Source: Pseudomonadota bacterium (GTDB lineage Bacteria; Bdellovibrionota_B; Oligoflexia; Oligoflexales; CAIYRB01). Taken from it: DNA of 46,001 nt. How positions within the stretch are numbered: the stretch's first letter is position 1; each line of letters begins with the position of its first letter. The position numbers and the translations under genes were made by a program. Under the pieces are notes generated by a model, which worked only from the letters and a program-made list of their open reading frames with translations, was not told the origin of the DNA and searched no databases. This document shows positions 18,301 to 27,874 of the stretch, one piece after another. The stretch covers positions 1 to 46,001 of the forward strand of contig JAPLFY010000104.1 of the NCBI GenBank assembly GCA_026390435.1, written 5' to 3'.

Positions 18301-20262
18301 TCACGTAAAATCAGGCGCAAAGATCGGGCCGAGTTTATCAAGCTCTTGACCACCTCGGCCGCGAAATCCCACAATATGGCGTCCGGAATCAGCCACGAAC
18401 TGTAGGTTTTTTCCGGAATCTTTCCCACCTTCCAAGATACGGCCGTGACTGGTGACTACTTTAAGGTAGTGCACCGACACCATCCCACGAAATCTTCCGG
18501 CACCTATATGAACCTGACGGATATATTCGTCCTCACGGAGCTGGAGCACCTTCTCCTTACCACCCGAGCCGCCGTGAGTGAGGCTGGAACCATCAGCGTA
18601 GCAGGTCGTAATCGCATCGACACGATCACCACAGCGAAGCTTGAGCCCAGTCAGCCTTACCGTAAGTGCAAGGTGTTCAAGGTCGTCAAAATAGGCTCCG
18701 CCAGAGCCGCCTAGCTCGATAGAGCTTTGGTAAAGCTTAGGCTCACGACTCGCCGGCACGCCACAGCTGAGCCCATTAGACACCACCTTATGCTCGGTGG
18801 TAATCCGCTGCTCACCACTCCCAACATAAGCCGCATATGCCATCGTTTGATCGAGAGTGATGTCGACGTACGGCAGATACCAAAACTCAAGATTAGCGCC
18901 CTCGTCGCGGAGGTCGACAATTCCGTACCCGTGCGCGGTGCTATTGAAGTACCGAATATGCGGATTAAAGGCTTTAACCGCAGCGTGAAAACCGAGTGCG
19001 GCAATCCCCTGAAAAGCCTTCCTCACCTGCTCATCGAGATTACCGCGGTTGACACTCGTCGGTAAAAACTCAACCGCCACTGGTTTATCATCGATACCTA
19101 GATTGGCTGCAAACGATAAATGAGCGTCACCCGACACTACGAGCGTGTTTGTAATCGATGAATCGCACAAAGTTCGGAGAATTCGTTCCCGATCGGCAGG
19201 GAACCCATCCCAAAGCTTTTTTGAAATTGGCCGACCGAAAATCTTGCAAGATGAAAGAAGGACCTGATTCCCAATGATCCGCCAATGCGCCGTTGATGTC
19301 TTCAACTCATCCGATAACCAGGCGAACTGCTCGTCACCTAGGATAGATTTTTTGCCAGTAGCGCCGCTCACGGAATCACGGCCAATATGCCGCGTATCCA
19401 GCATGATTAAATCCAGCATCCCACCAAAAGAAAGGCGGCGATAGATGCGACTATCGTCCCCTGGAGCAGGCGAACGAATCGGGATCCACTCGTGAAAGGC
19501 TTGGATACTTGCCGCTTTGCCGGCATTATTTTCGATATCATGATTATCCCAGACCACCACCCAAGGATGCTGCTGATGCGCATGCCTTAGGAACGGATCC
19601 TTGCGGTAATAGCGATAGCGCTGACGAATGGCCTCTAGACTATCCGGACTGCATGTATTGATGGCGTCCGACGGTAGATTACGCCTCTCATCAGGATCGG
19701 GCACGTCGTAGACGTAATCGCCAAGGTGAACGATCGCATGGATGTCGTTGCGCCTAGCCAAGACTTCATACGCGTTAAAATAACCCGACCAAATACTGGA
19801 ACAGCTTACAATCGCAAGACGTATGTTTTGCTTATCAATCGGAGTGGTGCGAGTACGCCCGACCATAGACCAGCAATCTAGTGCATAAAACCGATAATAA
19901 TAGGTCGTGTTGGGAAGCGGCAACACCGCATCAATCTTGACCGTGTAATCACGACTTGCCTCTGCACTCCCATCACCCTCAGCCACGACGTTGTAAAAAT
20001 CGGGATCGAGGGCCACCTGCCAGCGCACTGGGACACTTAATGCTTCACCGCTCACTCTAGTCCAGATGATCACGCGATCTGGAAGTGGATCACCTGATGC
20101 TACACCGTAAGTGAATGTTCTGGCGATTTTTTCTAGTTCACTGCGCGGCAATTCGAATGCAGGACCAGGAACTTGGACATCCGAAAAGGCACCACCCCCT
20201 TGGGCCAGCATACCACCCAAAGTCGTGCCTATTTTGAAGAACCTGCGTCGCGAATGCGGCAT
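18301..20262 (-). CDS. Secreted PhoD-type alkaline phosphatase with a C-terminal jacalin-like lectin domain
   Basis: This 653-residue protein begins with a Tat-like leader (SRRRFFKIG). A PhoD N-terminal domain follows (FTYGVASGDPLPDRVIIWTR, about 48-67), then the PhoD catalytic domain with VSCSS, HLGDYVYD, WDNHDIENN and SGDAHLSF motifs that bind the Fe/Ca centre. It would hydrolyse phosphodiesters or monoesters outside the cytoplasm. The last ~144 residues (from about 510) read as a jacalin-like lectin: ELGGSGGAYFDD, THGGSGG, DEYIRQVHIG and IVGFRGRGGQELDKLGPIF. PhoD normally ends without such a module, so this is a likely carbohydrate-tethered phosphatase. GAGG precedes the ATG. Both domain calls are made by eye. 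Confidence 0.83.
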   Translation of the reverse strand: MPHSRRRFFKIGTTLGGMLAQGGGAFSDVQVPGPAFELPRSELEKIARTFTYGVASGDPLPDRVIIWTRVSGEALSVPVRWQVALDPDFYNVVAEGDGSAEASRDYTVKIDAVLPLPNTTYYYRFYALDCWSMVGRTRTTPIDKQNIRLAIVSCSSIWSGYFNAYEVLARRNDIHAIVHLGDYVYDVPDPDERRNLPSDAINTCSPDSLEAIRQRYRYYRKDPFLRHAHQQHPWVVVWDNHDIENNAGKAASIQAFHEWIPIRSPAPGDDSRIYRRLSFGGMLDLIMLDTRHIGRDSVSGATGKKSILGDEQFAWLSDELKTSTAHWRIIGNQVLLSSCKIFGRPISKKLWDGFPADRERILRTLCDSSITNTLVVSGDAHLSFAANLGIDDKPVAVEFLPTSVNRGNLDEQVRKAFQGIAALGFHAAVKAFNPHIRYFNSTAHGYGIVDLRDEGANLEFWYLPYVDITLDQTMAYAAYVGSGEQRITTEHKVVSNGLSCGVPASREPKLYQSSIELGGSGGAYFDDLEHLALTVRLTGLKLRCGDRVDAITTCYADGSSLTHGGSGGKEKVLQLREDEYIRQVHIGAGRFRGMVSVHYLKVVTSHGRILEGGKDSGKNLQFVADSGRHIVGFRGRGGQELDKLGPIFAPDFT

Positions 20263-20521
20263 CGCTCACACCTCGAAATGGCGCCATGTCCGCATGTCAT
20301 TAGCACAAAAAGGCTATTTAGTACGCAACTAAAACAAAGAGCAGGGCATTGGCAATGCTAGCGCATCCGAATAAATTATTGTTAAAAAATCGCTGCAAAA
20401 ATCGAGTGTTGGTCACTTTCTGACGACCTAACGCTAAGGCACACCACAATGATTTGGCATCCGTTAGCCGCTGATCTAGACTCCGTGTCTTCGCCAGTAA
20501 ACGTCTATCTCGGAGCGCCCC

Positions 20522-21754
20522 TTGCGCATTTTACACTCGTCAGATTGGCACCTTGGCCGCACCCTTGGGGAAAAGAGGCGCTACGATGAATTCGCCGCGT
20601 TTCTCGACTGGATGATCGACACCATTCAGGCAGAGGCTATCGATGCCGTCCTCATAGCGGGGGATATTTTTGACACGACTGCTCCGAGTCATCGGGCATT
20701 ACAGATGTATTATGACTTCCTCCAAAAGGTTGGGAAGTCGCATTGTCGGCATGTGGTGCTTATCGGGGGTAATCACGACTCGGCGTCCCTTTTAGCGGCA
20801 CCACAAAGATTACTCAGGGCGCTCGACGTCCATGTTGTAGCAGCCGCAACCGATCTCCTTGACGATGAAATCGTGATCCTGAAAGCCGAAGACGGTAGTC
20901 CAGAAATGATGATCTGCGCCGTTCCGTACCTGCGCGACCGCGATATTCGGAAGGTGGAAGCTGGCGAAAGTTATAGCGATAAACAAGCTAAGCTAATCCA
21001 GGGAATTCAAGATCACTATGCAGCGGTAGTCCAGTTGGCTGAGGAAAAACGCAGCAAGCTTGGCGACCAAATCCCTCTGGTGGCGATGGGACACCTCTTT
21101 ACCGCTGGTGGCCAGACCATGGAGGGGGATGGGGTGCGCGAGCTTTATGTTGGATCGCTAGCGCATGTGTCGCCATCAATGTTTCCTTCGACGCTTGATT
21201 ATGTCGCGCTTGGGCACCTCCATATTCCGCAGAAGGTTGGTGGTGACGAATTACGTCGGTATAGCGGCTCTCCTATCCCAATGAGTTTTGGCGAATATAA
21301 GCAGGAAAAGAGTGTGGTCGTTGTCGATTTTGTCGGCCGTGAGGGCATTATGAAGCTTTTGCCCATACCAAGATTTCAACGCCTAGAAAGAATACGCGGA
21401 GATCTCGCGGCGATTAAATCGCAGCTATCAGAACTCGTGGCTACCGGGGATTCCATTTGGACGGAAGTCACCTACGACAGCCTAGACGTGACGGGAGACC
21501 TGCGCGACCAGGTTGAAGCGACGGTCCGCGGCAGCCAGGTCGAGGTCTTGAGTATCAAGAACCTACGCATCGGAGCCGTCATGATAGACCACACTGATGA
21601 AATGGAATCTCTGGAAGATTTAAAAATCGAAGATGTCTTTGAACGCTGCCTTAGTGCCAACGAGGTGCCGGAGGAACAGCGACAAGAGCTACGACATACT
21701 TTTGGTGAAGCGCGGGACAGCCTCACATTAACCGACATCAACGTGATCGACTAG
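20522..21754 (+). CDS. sbcD: SbcD nuclease subunit
   Basis: This 410-residue Mn2+-dependent nuclease subunit of the SbcCD (Mre11-type) complex removes hairpins and processes blocked DNA ends. The phosphoesterase motifs appear in order: SSDWHLG (7-12), AGDIFD (about 45-50), GGNHDS (about 82-87), a His in MGHLF and YVALGHLHIPQ near residue 230. It starts at a TTG with a GGAG sequence upstream. SbcC follows 11 bases downstream, the usual operon. The PhoD gene is divergent, leaving about 260 bases that should hold both promoters; no operator is evident. Confidence 0.93.
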   Translation: MRILHSSDWHLGRTLGEKRRYDEFAAFLDWMIDTIQAEAIDAVLIAGDIFDTTAPSHRALQMYYDFLQKVGKSHCRHVVLIGGNHDSASLLAAPQRLLRALDVHVVAAATDLLDDEIVILKAEDGSPEMMICAVPYLRDRDIRKVEAGESYSDKQAKLIQGIQDHYAAVVQLAEEKRSKLGDQIPLVAMGHLFTAGGQTMEGDGVRELYVGSLAHVSPSMFPSTLDYVALGHLHIPQKVGGDELRRYSGSPIPMSFGEYKQEKSVVVVDFVGREGIMKLLPIPRFQRLERIRGDLAAIKSQLSELVATGDSIWTEVTYDSLDVTGDLRDQVEATVRGSQVEVLSIKNLRIGAVMIDHTDEMESLEDLKIEDVFERCLSANEVPEEQRQELRHTFGEARDSLTLTDINVID

Positions 21755-21765
21755 GGCCTGATAGT

Positions 21766-24700
21766 ATGCGCATCCTAAAGCTTCGCTTCAAAAACCTTAA
21801 CTCACTCGCTGGCGAGTGGGAGATTGATTTAACTAACCCCGAATATGCCTCCGGTGGACTATTTGCCATTACCGGCCCTACAGGGGCCGGTAAGACGACT
21901 GTGCTAGACGCTTTGTGCCTCGCCCTGTATCGGCGTACGCCACGGCTAGATAAAATCTCGAAAAGCGTCAACGACATCATGACGCGGGGCACTGCCGATT
22001 GCAGTGCCGAAGTGACGGTAGAGACAAGATCCGGGACTTTTTGCTGTCACTGGAGTCAAAGAAGGGCGCGCAACAAGCCGGACGGTGAACTACAGGATGC
22101 CAAGCACGAAGTGTCCCACCTAGATACTGGAGACATTTTAGCCAGTGGACTGAAAGACGCGGAAAAATTGGTGCAACATCTCACCGGCATGACCTACGAG
22201 CAATTTACTAGGTCTATACTTCTAGCGCAGGGGGCATTCGCCGCGTTCCTTAATGAAACGCCGGACCGACGCTCACCGATTCTAGAGCAAATTACTGGAA
22301 CAGAGATTTATAGCCAGATTTCCGTGCATATTCATAAACGGCGCGCTGATGCGACTAACCAGCTTAAAATGCTGGAAGCCACGCTACAGGGAATGCGACT
22401 CCTGTCTGAGGGAGAGGTACAGCAACTACAGGCAAGTCTTACTGATATTCATCAAGAGCACGCAATAAAACAAAAGCACCTAGAACAGACTACCGATCAA
22501 ATCAAATGGACCGAGAGCATTGCGACTCTTGAGCGTGACATAGAGAAGATTAAAGCTGAGGAGAAAGTCTGGCAGGCCTCCAAGGAGTCGTTTGCACCGC
22601 AAGAATACCGCCTAAGTCGGGCGCGACGAGCCTTAGAACTCGATGGAGCACATCAAGGCCTCTGTCTATTGCAGAATGAGCAAAGCCGAGACCAGATCAC
22701 ATTCGATTCCGAACATGCTACGCTGCCACTTAAAACACAGCAAGTGGCTGATTTCGGCCAATCGCTTAAGGCCGCGACAGAACGCGTCGATGGGGAGCGT
22801 TCTGCATTAGCTAAAGCAATGCCGCTGTTGCAGCAAGTCCGCGCCCTGGACCTAAAAGCGAACGAGAAGGAGGGCCCCATAAAGAAGACCGCTCAGCGGC
22901 TCACCCAACTCAATGATCAGCTGCGCCTAACCAAACATGAGGCGAACAAGTATCGTAGTTCAGTCACATCTGCCCAGTCGAAACTGCGGGAATTGACGAA
23001 GCTACTGCAAGAGACCTCGGTCGACGAAGCTTTGATTCAGGAAGCTGCAGGTCTTCACTATCAGCTTCAGACCCTTGACGAGCAGCAGCAGATTTTAGCC
23101 CAAAAACATTCAGCTATTCCCCATGGGAATCAGCGACTTCTCCAAGTCAAGACTGAGCATGAGACTCAAGTCAACCTGATGGCAGGTCAGCAGAATACGC
23201 TCAATGAGCTTCAGCAGAAACTAAATGCTCAAAAGCAGTCTTTAAGTGCGATCCTAAACGGGAAGGACTTAAGCACGTGGCGCACAGCAGCTGCGGCCAG
23301 CCGTGAGCGATTGGCTTTGCTGCTAGACCTTGATAAGTCGATAGAGGCCCAGCGCGCGGCAGAAGTCGGAGGCGCAGACATAGGCGAGAGACGGCGACAA
23401 CTAGAGCAGCAGCGATTAACTGACGAGACGCTCAAGACCGCTCATGACCAGAGCATGAAAGAAACTGAGCGCTTGATAACGGCACTGGAAGCAAATCTCA
23501 TGCTGCAGCGCCAGATCCAGTCGCTAGAGGATGCGCGGCACCAACTCAGGGACGGTGAGTCCTGTCCACTCTGTGGATCGCTCGAACACCCCTATGCACA
23601 GGGCAATCTACCGAGGTTGGACCACAATGAACAGGAGCTACAGCAGACCAAAGATGTACTGAAGAAGACCACCCAAGCGGCGTCCGACTTACTTGTCAGC
23701 CTTGCTAGGCTCGACAAAGAGATAGAGCAGCTAAGTGCGCGAGAGAAGGACAATCAGGTAGCATTTGCAGAGGCTACCACTGCAGTGACGCAGACCTGCG
23801 AAAGACTCTCGTTACCAGCAGACTTTGATATCGTGACACTGCCGCAGCTGATTGAAAATACTCAAACAGACCTGGGCCTAGCCGAGGCGACCTTGGTGCA
23901 GACGGAGCAAGCCGAAGCTGAAGTTAAAGCACTCGCTGAAGAGGCGCAGCGTCTTAACGACATTGTCGCTGAGAGTCGGCTAAAGCTTGAGTCCATGCGT
24001 CACGCTGTGGACCAGGCCGCCGTAGCGCTGACCACCGCTCAGGCAGAGGAGGCAGCGGCGGTACAGGCTTATCAGCATACCTTGCAGATCTGTGAGGCCG
24101 AGTTGACCAAATACGGCATCTCCCCTATCCAGCTTGGGTCAGTAAAAACGGTCCATTCTGTGATCAACGACCGCAAGCACATGCGCGAGGTCAGGAATGC
24201 CGAGAACATCTCACTCGACAAAAAACTCGAACAGGACACCAACCAGCTAGCGAACCTGGACCAAGAGGTACTTAAAATAGGTATCGATCTAGAAGCGGCC
24301 GAGGGGGAGATGGCTGAACTACGCGCCGAGTTAGAAAAGATCGCGGACCAGCGTCGGCATTTGTTCGGCGACAAAGTTCCCGATGTAGAAGAGGGCTTGA
24401 TCAACCGGGCTGTTCATGCTGCCGAATTAGGGCTAAAGACGGCGGACAATGATCACAGAGCCGCTGAAAACGTACTCAAGGCAGCACAGACCAAGATGGA
24501 AGCACTGAGTCAGACCTTAATGACTCGATCCGCTGTAATAGCGGCAGCTATGGAACAATTTACGATTGGTCTTAGCCAGCAAGAATTCCGTGACGAGAAT
24601 GATTATTTGCAGGCCAAATTACCCGAATCGACTCGCAATGAGTTGATCGCGGCTGCAACAAAATTGGCCAATCAGCGAGCCGATCTCGACGGCAGCTTTC

Positions 24701-25455
24701 GCGACCGGACGGAAAAACTACGCAGTGAACGTGAGAGATATCTGACTGAAGACAATCCTCCGGTATTACTGGCTCGCAAAGAGACCCTCTCGACCGATCT
24801 GACCAAACTGGCTCACGAGATCGGTGCATTAGGGCAAAAGTTAAAAGAGAACGACGAAGCGCGACTAAACCACTCAGGTCGACTGAGCGAAATTGAAGCT
24901 CACCGATGCGAAACAGCACGCTGGGATAATCTCCACCTCCTGATCGGGTCGAATGACGGAAAGAAGTTTCGAAATTTTGCCCAAGGCCTCACCTTTGAGA
25001 GGCTGGTACAGCATGCCAATCGCCAGCTAGGTACAATGTCAGATCGTTATGTTCTAGTCCGTTCTAAGTCAGAGGACCTCGATTTTAGCGTGATTGACAG
25101 TTATCAGGCTGGTGAAGTGCGCACGACGAAGAATCTGTCGGGCGGCGAAAGCTTCCTCGTCAGCCTAGCTCTGGCTTTGGGCCTATCGCAAATGGCCAGC
25201 AACAAGACTAGGGTCGACTCGCTGTTCCTCGACGAAGGCTTTGGCACCTTGGATCCCGACACTCTTGAGACTGCCCTCGATGCCCTCGCCGGCCTAAAGC
25301 ACGACGGTAAACTGATCGGCGTGATCTCGCACTTGCCGGACCTCAAAGAACGCATAGAGACGCAAATTCGCGTCGTTCGCAGGTCCGGTGGGCGGAGCGT
25401 GATTGAGGGGCCTGGATGTAGCAGGGTTGATGGTGTTTCAGCTACAGGCGTATAA
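21766..25455 (+). CDS. sbcC: SbcC ATPase subunit
   Basis: This 1,229-residue SMC/Rad50-like ATPase partners with SbcD. The N-terminal half-ATPase has Walker A GPTGAGKTT (37-45) and Q-loop ILLAQGAFAAFL. Two long heptad-rich coiled-coil arms flank a zinc-hook Cys600-Pro-Leu-Cys603. The C-terminal half has the signature LSGGESFLVSLALALGLS (about 1124) and Walker B LFLDEGFGTLDPD. The length is somewhat above that of E. coli SbcC (1,048 residues), through longer arms. It is encoded immediately after sbcD, and its stop lies 12 bases from that of a convergent gene. Confidence 0.93.
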   Translation: MRILKLRFKNLNSLAGEWEIDLTNPEYASGGLFAITGPTGAGKTTVLDALCLALYRRTPRLDKISKSVNDIMTRGTADCSAEVTVETRSGTFCCHWSQRRARNKPDGELQDAKHEVSHLDTGDILASGLKDAEKLVQHLTGMTYEQFTRSILLAQGAFAAFLNETPDRRSPILEQITGTEIYSQISVHIHKRRADATNQLKMLEATLQGMRLLSEGEVQQLQASLTDIHQEHAIKQKHLEQTTDQIKWTESIATLERDIEKIKAEEKVWQASKESFAPQEYRLSRARRALELDGAHQGLCLLQNEQSRDQITFDSEHATLPLKTQQVADFGQSLKAATERVDGERSALAKAMPLLQQVRALDLKANEKEGPIKKTAQRLTQLNDQLRLTKHEANKYRSSVTSAQSKLRELTKLLQETSVDEALIQEAAGLHYQLQTLDEQQQILAQKHSAIPHGNQRLLQVKTEHETQVNLMAGQQNTLNELQQKLNAQKQSLSAILNGKDLSTWRTAAAASRERLALLLDLDKSIEAQRAAEVGGADIGERRRQLEQQRLTDETLKTAHDQSMKETERLITALEANLMLQRQIQSLEDARHQLRDGESCPLCGSLEHPYAQGNLPRLDHNEQELQQTKDVLKKTTQAASDLLVSLARLDKEIEQLSAREKDNQVAFAEATTAVTQTCERLSLPADFDIVTLPQLIENTQTDLGLAEATLVQTEQAEAEVKALAEEAQRLNDIVAESRLKLESMRHAVDQAAVALTTAQAEEAAAVQAYQHTLQICEAELTKYGISPIQLGSVKTVHSVINDRKHMREVRNAENISLDKKLEQDTNQLANLDQEVLKIGIDLEAAEGEMAELRAELEKIADQRRHLFGDKVPDVEEGLINRAVHAAELGLKTADNDHRAAENVLKAAQTKMEALSQTLMTRSAVIAAAMEQFTIGLSQQEFRDENDYLQAKLPESTRNELIAAATKLANQRADLDGSFRDRTEKLRSERERYLTEDNPPVLLARKETLSTDLTKLAHEIGALGQKLKENDEARLNHSGRLSEIEAHRCETARWDNLHLLIGSNDGKKFRNFAQGLTFERLVQHANRQLGTMSDRYVLVRSKSEDLDFSVIDSYQAGEVRTTKNLSGGESFLVSLALALGLSQMASNKTRVDSLFLDEGFGTLDPDTLETALDALAGLKHDGKLIGVISHLPDLKERIETQIRVVRRSGGRSVIEGPGCSRVDGVSATGV

Positions 25456-25467
25456 ACATTTCGATTT

Positions 25468-27564
25468 TTAATGATGCGCGGCTTGCACAGCAGCCCGACC
25501 TTGCTTGGCGATTCGCGCATTGACCAGGTGGTACTTCAAAAACCAAACGGCGAAGGCCGCGAAGTAGACCATCGCAAGCACCAGCCAGACGCTGCGCATA
25601 CCGTGGAGCATAGATATATATTCCAGCAAACCACCGGCCATCGCACCGATTAGGTTAACACCCAAGGCGTACCCGGAGCTTTTCTGTTGTGCAAACATTT
25701 TACTAAAACAGTTGCCAGCAAGCAGTACTGGAATTCCAATCAGCGCAAAAGAAGCCGCGCATCGGGCCCAGAAATCTAGCCCCAAGAGCGCATCCATCGG
25801 GACTAGGATATTGCACGCCATGACGATACCAATGCCCAGCCATGAGGCCAGCATCGGTAGCCCCTTTGTTCGCATGACCATCCAGTTACTCAGCAATATC
25901 ATCGTCAATACAGTGATGAAAACGATGCTATTCACAATCCATGTGGTACCAAAAAGAAGCGCTAGGCGCACGATCGCGGCCGATTCCAGCAGCGTAAAGG
26001 CCAGACCTAGCAGGAAGAATTCACTCCCCACACCAGCGGATCCACTGCGTTTTTTCAGCATGAGAAACACGACCAGAATAAAGCTCATAAGCACGCCGAT
26101 CACGGTCCAATAGAGACGTGAAATGGTCGGTTTTTCGAGGTAGATGTAAGGCCAATTATCTGTTGATGGAGTCGACGGTAACAGCTTTTGATCTAGTGAT
26201 TGGTCCGAGTTAAAGCCGGGAAGGTTCTTAGCTGCAACGATAATAGCATTGAATAAGTAGCCGTCCTCAAGTATCGCGAGCTTGAGCGATCCAGGAAATG
26301 CCTCGTTAATTGTGGAATAGATGCGGGCAATAAACCAATCCTTCCAAATGGAGTAATAGGTCCCGAGCATGCCACCATCATTGAGAACGCGACGCGCGGC
26401 TTGAAACGATTCGACCGTATAGATGTAGTTCTCTAGCCGAAGATTGGCGTATCCGGAAAGCAGAGCTTGGGAGTCCAGAGTGCCGAAGATCACCATGTCG
26501 TAGCGATCAGACGTCATTGAAAGATAGTGGCGTCCGTCGTCGTTGATAATCCTCACTCTCGGATCATCATAGGGCTTCAGAAAATTAAACTCGCGTCCGA
26601 GGCTGATAATCACAGGATCAATTTCAATCACAGTGACTGAGGATGCCCCATTTAGAAGAGCAATATTAGCATCATTTCCAGTTCCGCCGCCGAGAATAAG
26701 AATGTTCTGCGGCGACGCTCCAGCGTGTGCACTCTGGTAAGCCGCATACGGAGCACTGAACTTACTGCGGGCCTTCTCAGCAGTGCGCCGATACTCTACA
26801 TTCGTAGAATTGAAATTGACGGCCTCTTGGTGAAAGCTTGAATTTACGAAAACAGATAAATTGTTTTCGGCTGGTATATAGCTCACCAAATAATAAGGAC
26901 TCCAACGAGAGTCGTACTTACCGACGGCGAAGGACAAAAAACATGCCCCAGCGACGATATAGGCAACTCTACGATCCATATCAAAATTTAGCAGCAGCGC
27001 AAAAACCACCGGCACAAGGAATATCCAAACGTAAGGTGGCACGCTGAATAGTGCCGATACCGTAAAAAGAATGGTCCCAACTAAACTGCCGCCGATATCC
27101 CAGGCGTAGGAAGTCAGTCTTTCATGTTGATCCATAAGATTCGCTAGAGCATGACCTAGGGTAAAAAACGGCAACGATGTCAAAACAAACACCAAAATAG
27201 CCGATATTTCGAGAGGAATTTCCAAGAGTGGCTTGTAGTCACGCGTCGACTTTTGTAACCAAAAATGGACACTACCGCTGGTGTCGTAGGTGACGATCCC
27301 GTGCGCGAGGAAGCAAAAAATATAAAGTAGAAATATACCAAGCGGAAAAAGCCAAGCCCTTTGTTTCGTATCACTCAAGATGCAGCCAATACCGAGTCCA
27401 AAGAAGCTGGCAAATAAAATGAGATTGCTGAAATACGAAATCGCTTTGACTTCAGATGGGATAAACCGGATCAGCGAAAGCTCGAGAATCATGATGAGTG
27501 CCGAAACTATCGAGATAGCCAAGGGGTGCTTAAGGCGTAAGTCTCGGTAGGCAGAAGAGGTCAT
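25468..27564 (-). CDS. Membrane protein with a spermidine-synthase-like domain between two transmembrane blocks
   Basis: This 698-residue protein has six or more hydrophobic helices in the first ~250 residues. A SpeE-like Rossmann domain follows (LILGGGTGNDANIALLNG, VTVIEIDPVI and VRIINDDGRHYL, about 285-345; IFGTLDSQAL near 360), and then about seven more helices. Stand-alone spermidine synthases have no membrane parts, so this belongs to the poorly understood MFS/spermidine-synthase-like fusion family. The nucleotide- or SAM-binding loop is intact, but whether it transfers aminopropyl groups is unknown. GGAG precedes the ATG. It is convergent with sbcC and divergent from the SDR gene. Confidence 0.78.
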   Translation of the reverse strand: MTSSAYRDLRLKHPLAISIVSALIMILELSLIRFIPSEVKAISYFSNLILFASFFGLGIGCILSDTKQRAWLFPLGIFLLYIFCFLAHGIVTYDTSGSVHFWLQKSTRDYKPLLEIPLEISAILVFVLTSLPFFTLGHALANLMDQHERLTSYAWDIGGSLVGTILFTVSALFSVPPYVWIFLVPVVFALLLNFDMDRRVAYIVAGACFLSFAVGKYDSRWSPYYLVSYIPAENNLSVFVNSSFHQEAVNFNSTNVEYRRTAEKARSKFSAPYAAYQSAHAGASPQNILILGGGTGNDANIALLNGASSVTVIEIDPVIISLGREFNFLKPYDDPRVRIINDDGRHYLSMTSDRYDMVIFGTLDSQALLSGYANLRLENYIYTVESFQAARRVLNDGGMLGTYYSIWKDWFIARIYSTINEAFPGSLKLAILEDGYLFNAIIVAAKNLPGFNSDQSLDQKLLPSTPSTDNWPYIYLEKPTISRLYWTVIGVLMSFILVVFLMLKKRSGSAGVGSEFFLLGLAFTLLESAAIVRLALLFGTTWIVNSIVFITVLTMILLSNWMVMRTKGLPMLASWLGIGIVMACNILVPMDALLGLDFWARCAASFALIGIPVLLAGNCFSKMFAQQKSSGYALGVNLIGAMAGGLLEYISMLHGMRSVWLVLAMVYFAAFAVWFLKYHLVNARIAKQGRAAVQAAHH

Positions 27565-27874
27565 GCCGGCAACTCCAAGAGGCTGATTTATGTCGAGCCA
27601 GGGTCGGGCTCACTTGTGTTTTTTCATTGGTAACGGACCAATATTACCGCACAAAATCGGGCGGTACAATTTTTGTGTTCTCTCACCCGCGACAAAGGCA
27701 GAAAACAACAAAATCTAACAGAAACCCAACGAAGAATCAGAGGCTTACCTATTAGCGCTTTGTTGATTCACTTCAGCCTATAAGAATACCAGAACATAGC
27801 TCCGTTGATGCCGTGAAAATGTTAGAATCAACATCGAACAATCAGACACCGACGATCACGGCGAGGGCAGCTGC
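27565..27874. other. Divergent intergenic region
   Basis: These 310 bases separate the divergent spermidine-synthase-like and thioester-reductase-like genes and should contain both promoters. The stretch is moderately AT-rich toward the plus-strand gene. I see no convincing -35/-10 pair, hairpin, repeat or small ORF. Confidence 0.4.
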
